This document shows, one piece after another, positions 1 to 5,569 of a DNA stretch of 5,608 nt. The stretch lies in contig JAKAZH010000128.1 in assembly GCA_021815935.1 (NCBI GenBank), positions 1 through 5,608 on the forward strand, in the 5' to 3' direction. The notes beneath the pieces were generated by a model. It searched no databases and was not told where the DNA came from. It was given only the letters and a program-made list of their open reading frames with translations. The first letter of the stretch is position 1. Each line of letters starts with the position of its first letter. The DNA is from Actinomycetes bacterium. Its GTDB lineage: Bacteria > Actinomycetota > Acidimicrobiia > Acidimicrobiales > Palsa-688. A program made the translations under genes and the position numbers.

Positions 1-1
1 C

Positions 2-772
2 GGTTCCTTCGTGCGCAGCGCCAGCGGCGACTCTGAACCGGTCGTGGTGGTCAGTCTCCGCCCGGACCGGACGCTTGGCTACGCTCATGTCGAAGCATTC
101 GTCAACGACGGTCTCAAGCCGGTGTTCAAGGTTAGGACGAGACTCGGGAGGCGGATCCGGACCACTGCCAGCCACCCTTTTCTCACCCGATCAGGTTGGC
201 GTCAGTTGGCGGATCTCGCTCCTGGCGTCGAGATAGCAGTCCCAGCGACACTTCCGACGCCCGTAGGCAGCTGTGATCCTAACGGCAGCACTGTCAGTGA
301 TCTTGTCGAGATGGCAACCGAAGTGTCAAGCTGGTCGAGACTCGAAGGCAGCACTTCAGATCTAGGGTTACCCGAGAGAGCGTTTGGTTTGGGCGCTGCG
401 CAACTCAGGATCTTCTTGTCGGAGCTGGCTGATCGGGTGTCGGGGCGAGCGGCGGCGAAGGCGCTCGGCGCCGAGTCGCATCGCAGCGAAGGGGTAGTCG
501 TCTTTCGGAGTTTCTCGCGTCGAGCGGCCAGCGACGTAGCGCACCTGCTCCTGCGGCTCTCCCTGCTTTCTTCGGTGACCCTGCGAGGTTTGCGAGGATC
601 CGATCGGAGCGAACCTCGATGGGAGGTCCAGCTGATCGGTCCCAGTTCGTTGGACGGGGACGTGTACTGGGACGAGATCGTAGCCATCGTCGCTGACGGG
701 GCGGAGCAGGTCTACGACCTCACCGTCGCTCGAACCCACAACTTCGTTGCGGACGACATGATCGTCCACAAC
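2..772 (+). other. DnaB intein (C-terminal portion), inserted in the Walker A motif
   Basis: This is a self-splicing protein element that must excise itself before DnaB can work. Splicing block B is visible as RTTASHPFLT followed by GWRQLADLAPGVEIAVP; T52 and H55 of the TxxH motif are present. Block F (VYDLTVARTHNFVADD) and block G (MIVHN, ending at N254) are also intact, with the penultimate His and terminal Asn needed for cleavage. The next residue is Thr, the +1 nucleophile and also the Walker A threonine of the helicase. Block A with its N-terminal nucleophile lies upstream, an estimated 30-40 residues away. Between blocks B and F there are about 150 residues (about 80-230) where a LAGLIDADG homing endonuclease would sit. 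LPERAFGLGAAQLRIFL and FSRRAASDVAHLLLRLSLL resemble parts of such a domain, but no acidic LAGLIDADG helix (GDG or DG type) can be seen. Rare-type codons (CTA at 362, TTA at 368, AGG/AGA near 134-142) hint at a foreign origin. Confidence 0.92.
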
Positions 773-1456
773 ACGTCGTTCGCCCTTGGTATCGCGGCTC
801 ACGCTGCCGTCGAGGCGCGGGTACCTACCTTGGTCTTCTCCTTGGAGATGGGCAGGGACGAGATCACCAACAGGCTGCTCGTGTCGGAGTCGCGTGTGGA
901 CGCCAACCGGATGCGCAACGGGAAGCTGAACGAGCCGGACTGGCCGAAGATAAGCGCAGCCGTCGGACGGCTCGGGGACGCCCCACTATTCATCGACGAC
1001 AACCCGAACACGACTGTCATGGAGATCCGGGCAAAAGCGCGGCGCCTCAAAGCCCGCCAAGGCGGTCTCGGGCTCATAATCGTCGACTACCTGCAGCTCA
1101 TGTCCGGCGGCTCCTACGAGAACCGCCAACTGGAGGTCTCTTCGATCAGCCGCGGACTGAAGATCCTCGCGCGCGAGCTCGAAGTCCCGGTGGTCGCCCT
1201 TTCGCAGCTCTCACGCCAACTCGAGGCGCGCGCGGACAAACGGCCTGTGCTTGCTGACCTTCGCGAGTCAGGGTCCCTGGAACAGGACGCCGACGTCGTC
1301 ATGTTCCTCTACCGCGACGAGGTGTACAACCCTGAGTCGCCGGACAAAGGAACAGCGGAAGTGATCGTCGCAAAACACCGCAACGGCCCCACAGGGAAGA
1401 TCCAGCTCGCGTTCCTGGATCACTTCACCCGGTTCGTCAACATGGCGCGCGTCTGA
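2..1456 (+). CDS. dnaB: Replicative DNA helicase DnaB, 3' part, interrupted by an intein
   Basis: This is the hexameric ATP-driven helicase that unwinds DNA at the replication fork. The frame is open to the left edge, so the gene is truncated by the window; the GTG at 11 is an internal valine codon, not a start. Numbering from that codon, residues 1-254 are intein and 255-481 are the C-terminal RecA-like ATPase domain. Visible helicase motifs are the first residues after the Walker A lysine (TSFALG, 255-260), the catalytic glutamate in FSLEM (E279), Walker B GLIIVDYLQL (D359), the ALSQLSRQLE sensor region (about 396-405), DLRESGSLEQDADVV (417-430) and the arginine-finger segment KHRNGP (R457). 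The C-terminus and TGA stop look natural. The DnaB N-terminal domain, the linker, the Walker A lysine and the first part of the intein lie upstream of the window. The gene converges on the S53 peptidase gene, 56 bases away. The family assignment is very secure. Confidence 0.96.
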   Translation, partial: GSFVRSASGDSEPVVVVSLRPDRTLGYAHVEAFVNDGLKPVFKVRTRLGRRIRTTASHPFLTRSGWRQLADLAPGVEIAVPATLPTPVGSCDPNGSTVSDLVEMATEVSSWSRLEGSTSDLGLPERAFGLGAAQLRIFLSELADRVSGRAAAKALGAESHRSEGVVVFRSFSRRAASDVAHLLLRLSLLSSVTLRGLRGSDRSEPRWEVQLIGPSSLDGDVYWDEIVAIVADGAEQVYDLTVARTHNFVADDMIVHNTSFALGIAAHAAVEARVPTLVFSLEMGRDEITNRLLVSESRVDANRMRNGKLNEPDWPKISAAVGRLGDAPLFIDDNPNTTVMEIRAKARRLKARQGGLGLIIVDYLQLMSGGSYENRQLEVSSISRGLKILARELEVPVVALSQLSRQLEARADKRPVLADLRESGSLEQDADVVMFLYRDEVYNPESPDKGTAEVIVAKHRNGPTGKIQLAFLDHFTRFVNMARV

Positions 1457-1512
1457 CCGGGAGACCGTCCGACACGTCGGTAGGAGTCAGGCGGCGCAGT
1501 AGGAGAGGTGTG

Positions 1513-3648
1513 TCAGAGGGTTGGTGCTGCTGCGACGATGTTGTTGATGTGGATGTTGTCGCCTGGGACGGATCCTTGGTAGGTGGCGTCTCCGAAGGCG
1601 AACACCCCGCCGTCTGATCCGAACAGCCAGTATCCGCGGCCGGTGGGGGTTGGTGCTGCTGCGACGATGTTGTTGATGTGGATGTTGTCGCCTGGGACGG
1701 ATCCTTGGTAGGTGGCGTCTCCGAAGGCGAACACCCCGCCGTCTGATCCGAACAACCGGTACCCCGACGCAGGGGCGGGGACCTGAGTGGAGGTGACCGA
1801 AGCGGTGTTCGTGCTGCACAGAACGCCCGGTGCGAACAGCGCAGCGCCGGGCGTGCCGAGGCCGGTAGCCATGTCGTAGCCGGTGCTCGCAGGGTAGGCG
1901 CCGTTGTTGGTTCCCGTGTAGTCGTTGTTGCCGCTCGTCACGTCGAACAGGTAGCCCGGATGGGCATAGAGCGTCGGGTTGATCATGCCGGCTGCGTGCG
2001 CCGGCGTCGTCGCTCCGCAAGCTTCGTCTGACAAAGCGGTGAGAGCCGCCCAGAGCGGTGCTGCTCCGCTCGTCCCCCCTTCAGCCGTCCAGTTTCCAGC
2101 TACGAAGACGCTGTAGCCGTCCCTTGGGTTCGCGACCGCAGACACGTCAGGAACCTCCCGACAATATGTGCCGGCTGCGGCTCCGCACGCTGCGCTGCTC
2201 GAGTTCGAGCTGATCACTCCTGCGCCGGTCTGCCACGACGGCTTCGCCCAAAAGGTGGATACGCCGCCGCCTCCCGCCCCCGCCCCCGTGGAGGCGCCGT
2301 TGTTCCAGACTGTCTCGGCGCTGCGCCCGCCGGTAGCGTCGAGACGGAGCGTGGTACCTCCGACCGAGGTGACGTAAGGGTCGCTGCCCGGGTCGTCCAC
2401 CGCTAAGGCGGTGGGCGTTCCAGGTCCGCTGTAGCAGTCCTCGGAGCCCGAGTCTCCCGACGCCGCGAACATGCTCTGGCCTTGCGCCGCCATCTGCATG
2501 AAGATGCTTTCCTCGGCGAGCGCAGACGGTGCCCCGAGGTACGGTTCGCAGATCCCCCAGCTCGTCGACACGACCTCGGCGGTGTCATTGTTGGCGATCT
2601 GGGCGTAACTGTCCAGAGGTCCGCTTCCACCATTGTTGGGTGATTCGTATACCGAGATGGTCGCTTTCGGGGCGAGCTCGATCGCGTTGTCGATGTCGAG
2701 TATGGACTCGCCGCTACCAGGGCCTGTTCCCGCCCCACCGTCGACGCTGATCTTGTTGACCGTCGTGCTGATCCCGTAGCAGGATTCGAAGTTCGCGACG
2801 TCGGAGTTGGAGTAGGGCTCGAGCTCGTACAGGGCTATCGTCTCGCCCTGGCCGAGGAGGCCGTTTGAGTAGGCGCCTGCGTTGAAGCCGTAGACGGAAG
2901 CCAGTTGCCCAGCGGTGTAGCCGCCTGCGTTGACGGCGGCGCTGCACGCGGTCGGACCTTGAGAGTTGTGCGGCAGCGATGCGCTGAGCAGCGTTGTGGT
3001 CGTGTGCGGTGCGCTAGTTGCCTGCAGGAGTTGCGGGACAGGCTGATAAACATCTGAAAGGCCGACTACAGCCGTGATCGACGACGCTACAGGCGAGGGC
3101 AGCAAAGGCGGAGACGTGTTGGAGTAGGCGACGCGGCCGCTCGGCAACCGGAAGTCGTGGATGCTCACCCCTAGAGCACGGTCGGCTTCTCCGACAGTCG
3201 TGGACACGGGGATGATCATGTCGTCCGGGTTTACGGCCCCCGGCGGGAGGCCGATCGCGCGGAGTTCTTCGTAGACGGCGGCGATCGTCGACGCCGAAGC
3301 GCCGAAGGTGGCTCCAAAAGTCCCTGGACTCAGGAAATGGTGGTAGAGCGGCGAGGAAGGGTTGCTGACGTCAGCCAGGAAGCTCTGCAGCGCTTGGGGG
3401 TCCCTGGGAGCAACACTGACGTCAAGCGTCAGCGGTGCCGATGTGGGCTGCAGTCCCATGTCGTGAGCTTGCCTCGGTAATATGACGGCGTGACCGATCG
3501 GCACCGGTTTCGAAGTGCCGGTCGGTACCTGGCGTGAAGCTGCTCCACCTTGTGCTTGGGCGACGGACGCCGGCCCTGTAGCGGCTGCAAAAATGATGAT
3601 CGCCGTGACTGCGGTGATCGTCGTGATCGCCTTGACTGTCCGCCTCAT
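1513..3648 (-). CDS. Secreted S53 family peptidase (sedolisin/kumamolisin-like) with C-terminal repeats
   Basis: This is a predicted exported serine-carboxyl endopeptidase, a family usually active at acid pH. The 711 residues begin with a signal peptide: RR at 2-3, a hydrophobic run at about 7-24 and a likely cleavage after A32 (AQA). An activation prodomain follows at about 55-205 (for example LYHHFLSPGTFGATFG, 101-116). The catalytic domain spans about 235-610. E314 and D318 in GESILDID, D399 in AASGDSG and S527 in GGTSGAAP match the Glu-Asp-Asp-Ser set of the family. A C-terminal calcium site is suggested by D569, G590 and D592 in LFDV...TGYDMATGLGTP. Eight cysteines (235, 290, 367, 405, 488, 496, 544, 611) would allow four disulfides. 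Residues 629-711 hold two GYxLFGSDGGVFAFGDATYQGSVPG units. The ATG has only a weak, very close AAGG upstream, but it directly precedes the signal peptide and no better start is visible. There is no C-terminal membrane anchor, so the product is probably released. It lies 87 bases downstream of rplI and is probably transcribed on its own. Confidence 0.94.
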   Translation of the reverse strand: MRRTVKAITTITAVTAIIIFAAATGPASVAQAQGGAASRQVPTGTSKPVPIGHAVILPRQAHDMGLQPTSAPLTLDVSVAPRDPQALQSFLADVSNPSSPLYHHFLSPGTFGATFGASASTIAAVYEELRAIGLPPGAVNPDDMIIPVSTTVGEADRALGVSIHDFRLPSGRVAYSNTSPPLLPSPVASSITAVVGLSDVYQPVPQLLQATSAPHTTTTLLSASLPHNSQGPTACSAAVNAGGYTAGQLASVYGFNAGAYSNGLLGQGETIALYELEPYSNSDVANFESCYGISTTVNKISVDGGAGTGPGSGESILDIDNAIELAPKATISVYESPNNGGSGPLDSYAQIANNDTAEVVSTSWGICEPYLGAPSALAEESIFMQMAAQGQSMFAASGDSGSEDCYSGPGTPTALAVDDPGSDPYVTSVGGTTLRLDATGGRSAETVWNNGASTGAGAGGGGVSTFWAKPSWQTGAGVISSNSSSAACGAAAGTYCREVPDVSAVANPRDGYSVFVAGNWTAEGGTSGAAPLWAALTALSDEACGATTPAHAAGMINPTLYAHPGYLFDVTSGNNDYTGTNNGAYPASTGYDMATGLGTPGAALFAPGVLCSTNTASVTSTQVPAPASGYRLFGSDGGVFAFGDATYQGSVPGDNIHINNIVAAAPTPTGRGYWLFGSDGGVFAFGDATYQGSVPGDNIHINNIVAAAPTL
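1518..1754 (-). repeat. Tandem 129-bp repeat with 108 bp of perfect identity
   Basis: Positions 1518-1625 and 1647-1754 are identical base for base, offset by 129 bp (43 codons). They encode the two C-terminal units of the S53 peptidase, from LFGSDGG to IVAAAPT, each ending near NNIVAAAPT. Only the 21-bp connectors differ. Identity at all silent positions points to a recent duplication or gene conversion, or to a collapsed longer array in the assembly. The unit resembles GYWL(V/F)xSDGGVFAFGDAxxxGS repeats that occur in longer runs in other actinobacterial secreted proteins. They may form beta-propeller-like blades, which is inference. Confidence 0.93.
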
Positions 3649-3735
3649 ACCTTAAATGCCCGCAGCCTCTATTTGAGTTCGAAACCGAATCACAACAGTG
3701 TCACACAACCGCCGAGAGGACCAGTCGGGTGGCCG
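3649..3735 (-). promoter_or_regulatory. Intergenic region upstream of the S53 peptidase gene; possible promoter
   Basis: These 87 bases separate the rplI stop from the peptidase start. Read on the minus strand they are AT-richer than the flanking genes and contain TTGTGA (3693-3698), about 16 bases upstream of an AATAGA-like hexamer, a weak -35/-10 match. A small dyad, GTGTGACAC (3697-3705), and a TTCGAA palindrome are also present. I see no stem followed by a T-run, so a terminator for the ribosomal operon is not evident. Read-through from rplI therefore remains possible. No specific regulator can be named. Confidence 0.25.
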
Positions 3736-4188
3736 TCAGGCCCGGACTACCTCGACGGTCACCCTGAACTCCACTTCACTGTGGAGCTTGACCGGCACCT
3801 CGTGAGTTCCAAGTGACTTGATCGGCTCGTCGAGGTGTATGCGTCGACGGTCCAGGGTCACCTTGGCCTGCTCGGCTACCGCCTCGGCAATGTCTGCGGA
3901 AGTGATCGAACCGAACAGCTTCGCGTGTTCACCGGAGCCGGCCCGGGCCGGGATCCTGATCACCATCGGAACCAGGCGGCGGGCGATCTGCTCACCGGCT
4001 TCGCGGTCCTTGGCGTCTTTGAGGTCGCGCGCTTTGCGCATGGCGTTGGCCTGGGCGGTTCCTCCCGGGGTCGCCAAGATCGCGTGGCCCTTGGGAAGGA
4101 GGAAGTTCCTGGCGTAGCCATCCGCCACGTCGACAATGTCGCCGCGCTTTCCAACGGTAGCCAGGTCGGATCTTAAGACGATTCGCAT
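3736..4188 (-). CDS. rplI: 50S ribosomal protein L9
   Basis: L9 is a two-domain 50S protein that binds 23S rRNA near the L1 stalk and reaches out from the ribosome surface, where it helps to maintain reading frame. The 150 residues match the usual family length. The N-terminal rRNA-binding domain carries the signature GYARNFLLPKGHA (24-36). A charged connecting helix follows (about 43-73), and the C-terminal domain contains HAKLFGSITSADIAEAV (88-104) and the late VPVKLHSEVEFRVTVEVV strand (131-148). The ATG directly follows the TAG of rpsR with no gap, which suggests coupled translation. Its Shine-Dalgarno lies inside the last codons of rpsR. It is the last gene of the rpsF-ssb-rpsR-rplI group. 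dnaB, often next in line, is not found downstream on this strand. Confidence 0.97.
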   Translation of the reverse strand: MRIVLRSDLATVGKRGDIVDVADGYARNFLLPKGHAILATPGGTAQANAMRKARDLKDAKDREAGEQIARRLVPMVIRIPARAGSGEHAKLFGSITSADIAEAVAEQAKVTLDRRRIHLDEPIKSLGTHEVPVKLHSEVEFRVTVEVVRA

Positions 4189-4605
4189 CTACTCCTCCTC
4201 GTCGATGTAGGTGGTTGGGCCCGCTTCGTCGACGAGCCCCTCGGGTAGTTCGAAGGACCGCCGTGCCTGCGTGGCGTCACTTCCTGGCTGCGGGCCGGTC
4301 GGCGCGCGGCCTGATGCCCGTTCGCTCACGGTGCGCTGGGAGTAAGGCAGAAGCGCCAGCTCGCGTGCGGTCTTGACCGCTACCTGAACGTCTCGCTGGT
4401 GCTGGGTGCAGTTCCCGGAGATCCGCATCGAGCGAATCCTGCCCCGGTCACTGACGAAGCGCTTGAGGACCCCAAGGTCTTTGTAGTCGACCCATGTGAC
4501 GTCGTCCCTGCAGAAGACGCAGACTTTCGTCTTGGCGTTCGGCCGGGTGTCCCGCGGCGTCCGCTTCGGAGCGCGGTCGCGGTCGCGGTCGTGGTTGCGT
4601 GCCAT
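4189..4605 (-). CDS. rpsR: 30S ribosomal protein S18, zinc-ribbon type, with long C-terminal extension
   Basis: S18 binds S6 and 16S rRNA on the platform of the 30S subunit. The core is unmistakable: KVCVFCRDDVTWVDYKDLG (27-45), then LKRFVSDRGRIRSMRISGNC (47-66) and AVKTARELALLPYS (76-89). C29, C32, C66 and H69 form a probable zinc site, as in 'C+' S18 proteins. The basic N-terminus (RNHDRDRDRAPKRTPR) is typical of actinobacterial S18. The protein is 138 residues, against roughly 75-95 for most S18 proteins. Residues 92-138 form an extra tail that starts Ser/Gly/Pro-rich and ends in acidic TTYIDEEE. The frame is continuous up to the rplI start, and the last codons supply the rplI Shine-Dalgarno, so the tail is not an obvious sequencing error. 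The ATG is 3 bases after the ssb stop with no strong Shine-Dalgarno, which suggests translational coupling. Confidence 0.96.
   Translation of the reverse strand: MARNHDRDRDRAPKRTPRDTRPNAKTKVCVFCRDDVTWVDYKDLGVLKRFVSDRGRIRSMRISGNCTQHQRDVQVAVKTARELALLPYSQRTVSERASGRAPTGPQPGSDATQARRSFELPEGLVDEAGPTTYIDEEE
4192..4200 (-). promoter_or_regulatory. Shine-Dalgarno of rplI, embedded in the rpsR coding end
   Basis: On the minus strand this reads GAGGAGGAG, the three C-terminal Glu codons of S18, followed by the rpsR TAG and then the rplI ATG. The GGAGG core sits 5 bases before the ATG. The acidic tail of S18 and the ribosome binding site of L9 are therefore the same bases. Confidence 0.85.
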
Positions 4606-4608
4606 CGC

Positions 4609-5073
4609 CTAGAAGGGCTCTTCGTCGTAGAAGGCTTCGCCGCCGGGTGCCTCGTTCGGTACGGTCCTTGCAGCACCATAGGAAGGAGCGGGGCCTCCGT
4701 CAGGGGCGCGTCGCTCGTTCTTGGACACAGACACCGTTGCGTAGCGAAGGCTTGGCGCAACCTCGTCGGCGGTGATCTCGATCTTGGAGCGCCGCTCCTT
4801 GTCGGGGGTCTCCCATGTGCGTTGGTCGAGGCGACCGCTCACCAGGACCCGAGTGCCTTTGGTGAGGGACTGCGAAGCGTTCTCCGCGAGCTGAGCCCAG
4901 CAAACGACATCGAAGAACGAGGTCGCTTCCTCCCACTCGTTGGTTTGGCGGTTCTGCCACCGGCGGTTGACCGCGACTCCGAAGGTGGCCGTCGCCTGGC
5001 CGGAAGGGGTGAACCTCAGTTCGGGGTCCCTCGTCAGGTTTCCCACGATGCTTACGTTGTTTCCGTTGGACAT
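4609..5073 (-). CDS. ssb: Single-stranded DNA-binding protein
   Basis: SSB is a tetrameric OB-fold protein that coats single-stranded DNA during replication, repair and recombination and recruits partner enzymes through its C-terminal tip. The 154 residues show the OB-fold at 1-112, with NNVSIVGNLTRDPELRFTPSG (5-25), VAVNRRW (33-39), SFFDVVCWAQLAENA (52-66) and KGTRVLVSGRLDQRTWE (72-88). A low-complexity linker rich in Gly, Pro and Ala follows (about 120-147). The tip YDEEPF is a variant of the canonical DDIPF partner-binding end. The position between rpsF and rpsR marks it as the main housekeeping SSB. The ATG follows the rpsF TAG by 2 bases. A GGAG 10 bases upstream, within the last rpsF codons (5084-5087), is the likely ribosome binding site. 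Confidence 0.97.
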   Translation of the reverse strand: MSNGNNVSIVGNLTRDPELRFTPSGQATATFGVAVNRRWQNRQTNEWEEATSFFDVVCWAQLAENASQSLTKGTRVLVSGRLDQRTWETPDKERRSKIEITADEVAPSLRYATVSVSKNERRAPDGGPAPSYGAARTVPNEAPGGEAFYDEEPF

Positions 5074-5075
5074 GT

Positions 5076-5444
5076 CTATCTGGCTCCGTTCTCGTTGGTC
5101 GCCGTAGGATCGCCTTCGGGACCCGAGGAGCGTGCGGAGCTTACCGTCACCGCCTTCTCGGGCAGTCGGATCACCTTGTGGCGGATGACCTCATCGGCGA
5201 GTCCGAGCATCCGGTCGACCTCCTTCACAGCACCCGGTTCCGCCCTGGTGTCGACCAGTGCGTAGAAGCCTTCGCTGCGGTGGCGGACCTCATAGGCAAA
5301 ACGTCGCTTACCCCAGCGGTCCACTTTGGCGACAGTTGCGCCGTTCGTGGTTAGAAGCTGAGTCGTCCGATCGATGACCTGCCGGATGGCGTCCTCGTCG
5401 AGGCCAGCTTCGAGAATGATCATAATTTCGTAGTGCCGTGTCAA
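5076..5444 (-). CDS. rpsF: 30S ribosomal protein S6
   Basis: S6 is a platform protein of the 30S subunit that binds 16S rRNA as a heterodimer with S18, encoded two genes downstream. The 122 residues contain the family hallmarks HYEIMIILEAGLDED (4-18), the signature WGKRRFAYEVRHRSEGFYAL (44-63) and LADEVIRHKVIRLPEK (82-97). A flexible, Ser/Gly/Asn-rich tail follows (about 98-122). The start is TTG at 5442-5444. TRHYEIM matches the usual beginning of S6, a good Shine-Dalgarno lies 7 bases upstream, and there is no in-frame ATG or GTG between them. The next in-frame ATG would remove the conserved first strand. It heads the operon rpsF-ssb-rpsR-rplI. Confidence 0.97.
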   Translation of the reverse strand: MTRHYEIMIILEAGLDEDAIRQVIDRTTQLLTTNGATVAKVDRWGKRRFAYEVRHRSEGFYALVDTRAEPGAVKEVDRMLGLADEVIRHKVIRLPEKAVTVSSARSSGPEGDPTATNENGAR

Positions 5445-5451
5445 CGGCGAA

Positions 5452-5459
5452 CCACCTTT
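5452..5459 (-). promoter_or_regulatory. Shine-Dalgarno of rpsF, supporting a TTG start
   Basis: On the minus strand this reads AAAGGTGG, with 7 bases to the TTG codon. It is the best ribosome binding site in the operon and decides the non-ATG start of rpsF. Confidence 0.8.
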
Positions 5460-5489
5460 CCCTATGGACCCGGCCGTCTCAGGCGCGGG

Positions 5490-5508
5490 GCCCCGGAAGG
5501 TCCGGGGC
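5490..5508 (-). promoter_or_regulatory. GC-rich hairpin in the rpsF leader (possible S6:S18 autoregulatory element)
   Basis: Positions 5490-5497 and 5501-5508 are perfectly complementary, giving an 8-bp stem with a 3-base loop (CCU in the minus-strand transcript). It lies about 45 bases upstream of the rpsF start and about 30 bases upstream of its Shine-Dalgarno. Outside it, GACCC and GGGTC (about 5511-5515 and 5466-5470) could pair and close a larger structure. Many bacteria regulate rpsF operons by binding of the S6:S18 complex to a leader hairpin. Position and a CCG near the loop fit that idea, but I cannot confirm the conserved bulge. On the plus strand a T6 run (5518-5523) lies 9 bases past the stem, too far for a standard terminator. 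Confidence 0.4.
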
Positions 5509-5535
5509 AGGGTCTCATTTTTTCAAAGACATGTG

Positions 5536-5541
5536 ATCATA
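5536..5541 (-). promoter_or_regulatory. Possible -10 box for the rpsF operon
   Basis: On the minus strand this reads TATGAT, five of six matches to TATAAT, in an AT-rich stretch about 90 bases upstream of the rpsF start. Candidate -35 elements TTGTCA (5550-5555) and TTGATT (5554-5559) are only 8 and 12 bases away, less than the usual 16-18. The call therefore rests on the -10 and on position. It would give a leader of roughly 85 bases that includes the hairpin at 5490-5508. Confidence 0.3.
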
Positions 5542-5569
5542 CTCGAAACTGACAATCAAAACCCCTGGA

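Noticed and set aside
11..13. GTG as a start codon for a separate 481-residue protein
   Set aside because: The frame is open upstream to the left edge, and the residues just after it continue intein sequence between blocks A and B. A start here would leave the intein without its N-terminal splice block.
202..802. Minus-strand open frames opposite the intein
   Set aside because: They are antisense to a frame with clear intein and helicase motifs, show no family signature, and are low-complexity Arg/Ser-rich.
1464..1481. Possible bidirectional terminator between dnaB and the peptidase gene
   Set aside because: Only a 4-bp stem (CCGA/TCGG, 1469-1472 with 1477-1480) can form, and there is no T-run on either strand.
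1518..1754. CRISPR-like or mobile-element repeat
   Set aside because: The two copies are in-frame coding repeats of a known protein type. There are no spacers, terminal inverted repeats or transposase.
1487..2020. Minus-strand open frame of 177 codons with Arg/His-rich repeats
   Set aside because: It is a shifted frame over the 3' end of the peptidase gene. Its repeats only mirror the 108-bp DNA duplication, and the Arg-rich composition is typical of an out-of-frame reading.
3835..4176. Plus-strand open frames of about 100 codons opposite rplI
   Set aside because: They are fully antisense to a certain L9 gene and have no recognisable product.
4399..5265. Long plus-strand open frame of 288 codons opposite rpsR, ssb and rpsF
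   Set aside because: It lies antisense across three certain genes, has no recognisable domain, and is expected by chance in GC-rich DNA.
5490..5523. Plus-strand rho-independent terminator (hairpin then T6)
   Set aside because: The T-run starts 9 bases after the stem, and no plus-strand gene precedes it nearby. A leader structure on the minus strand is more likely.
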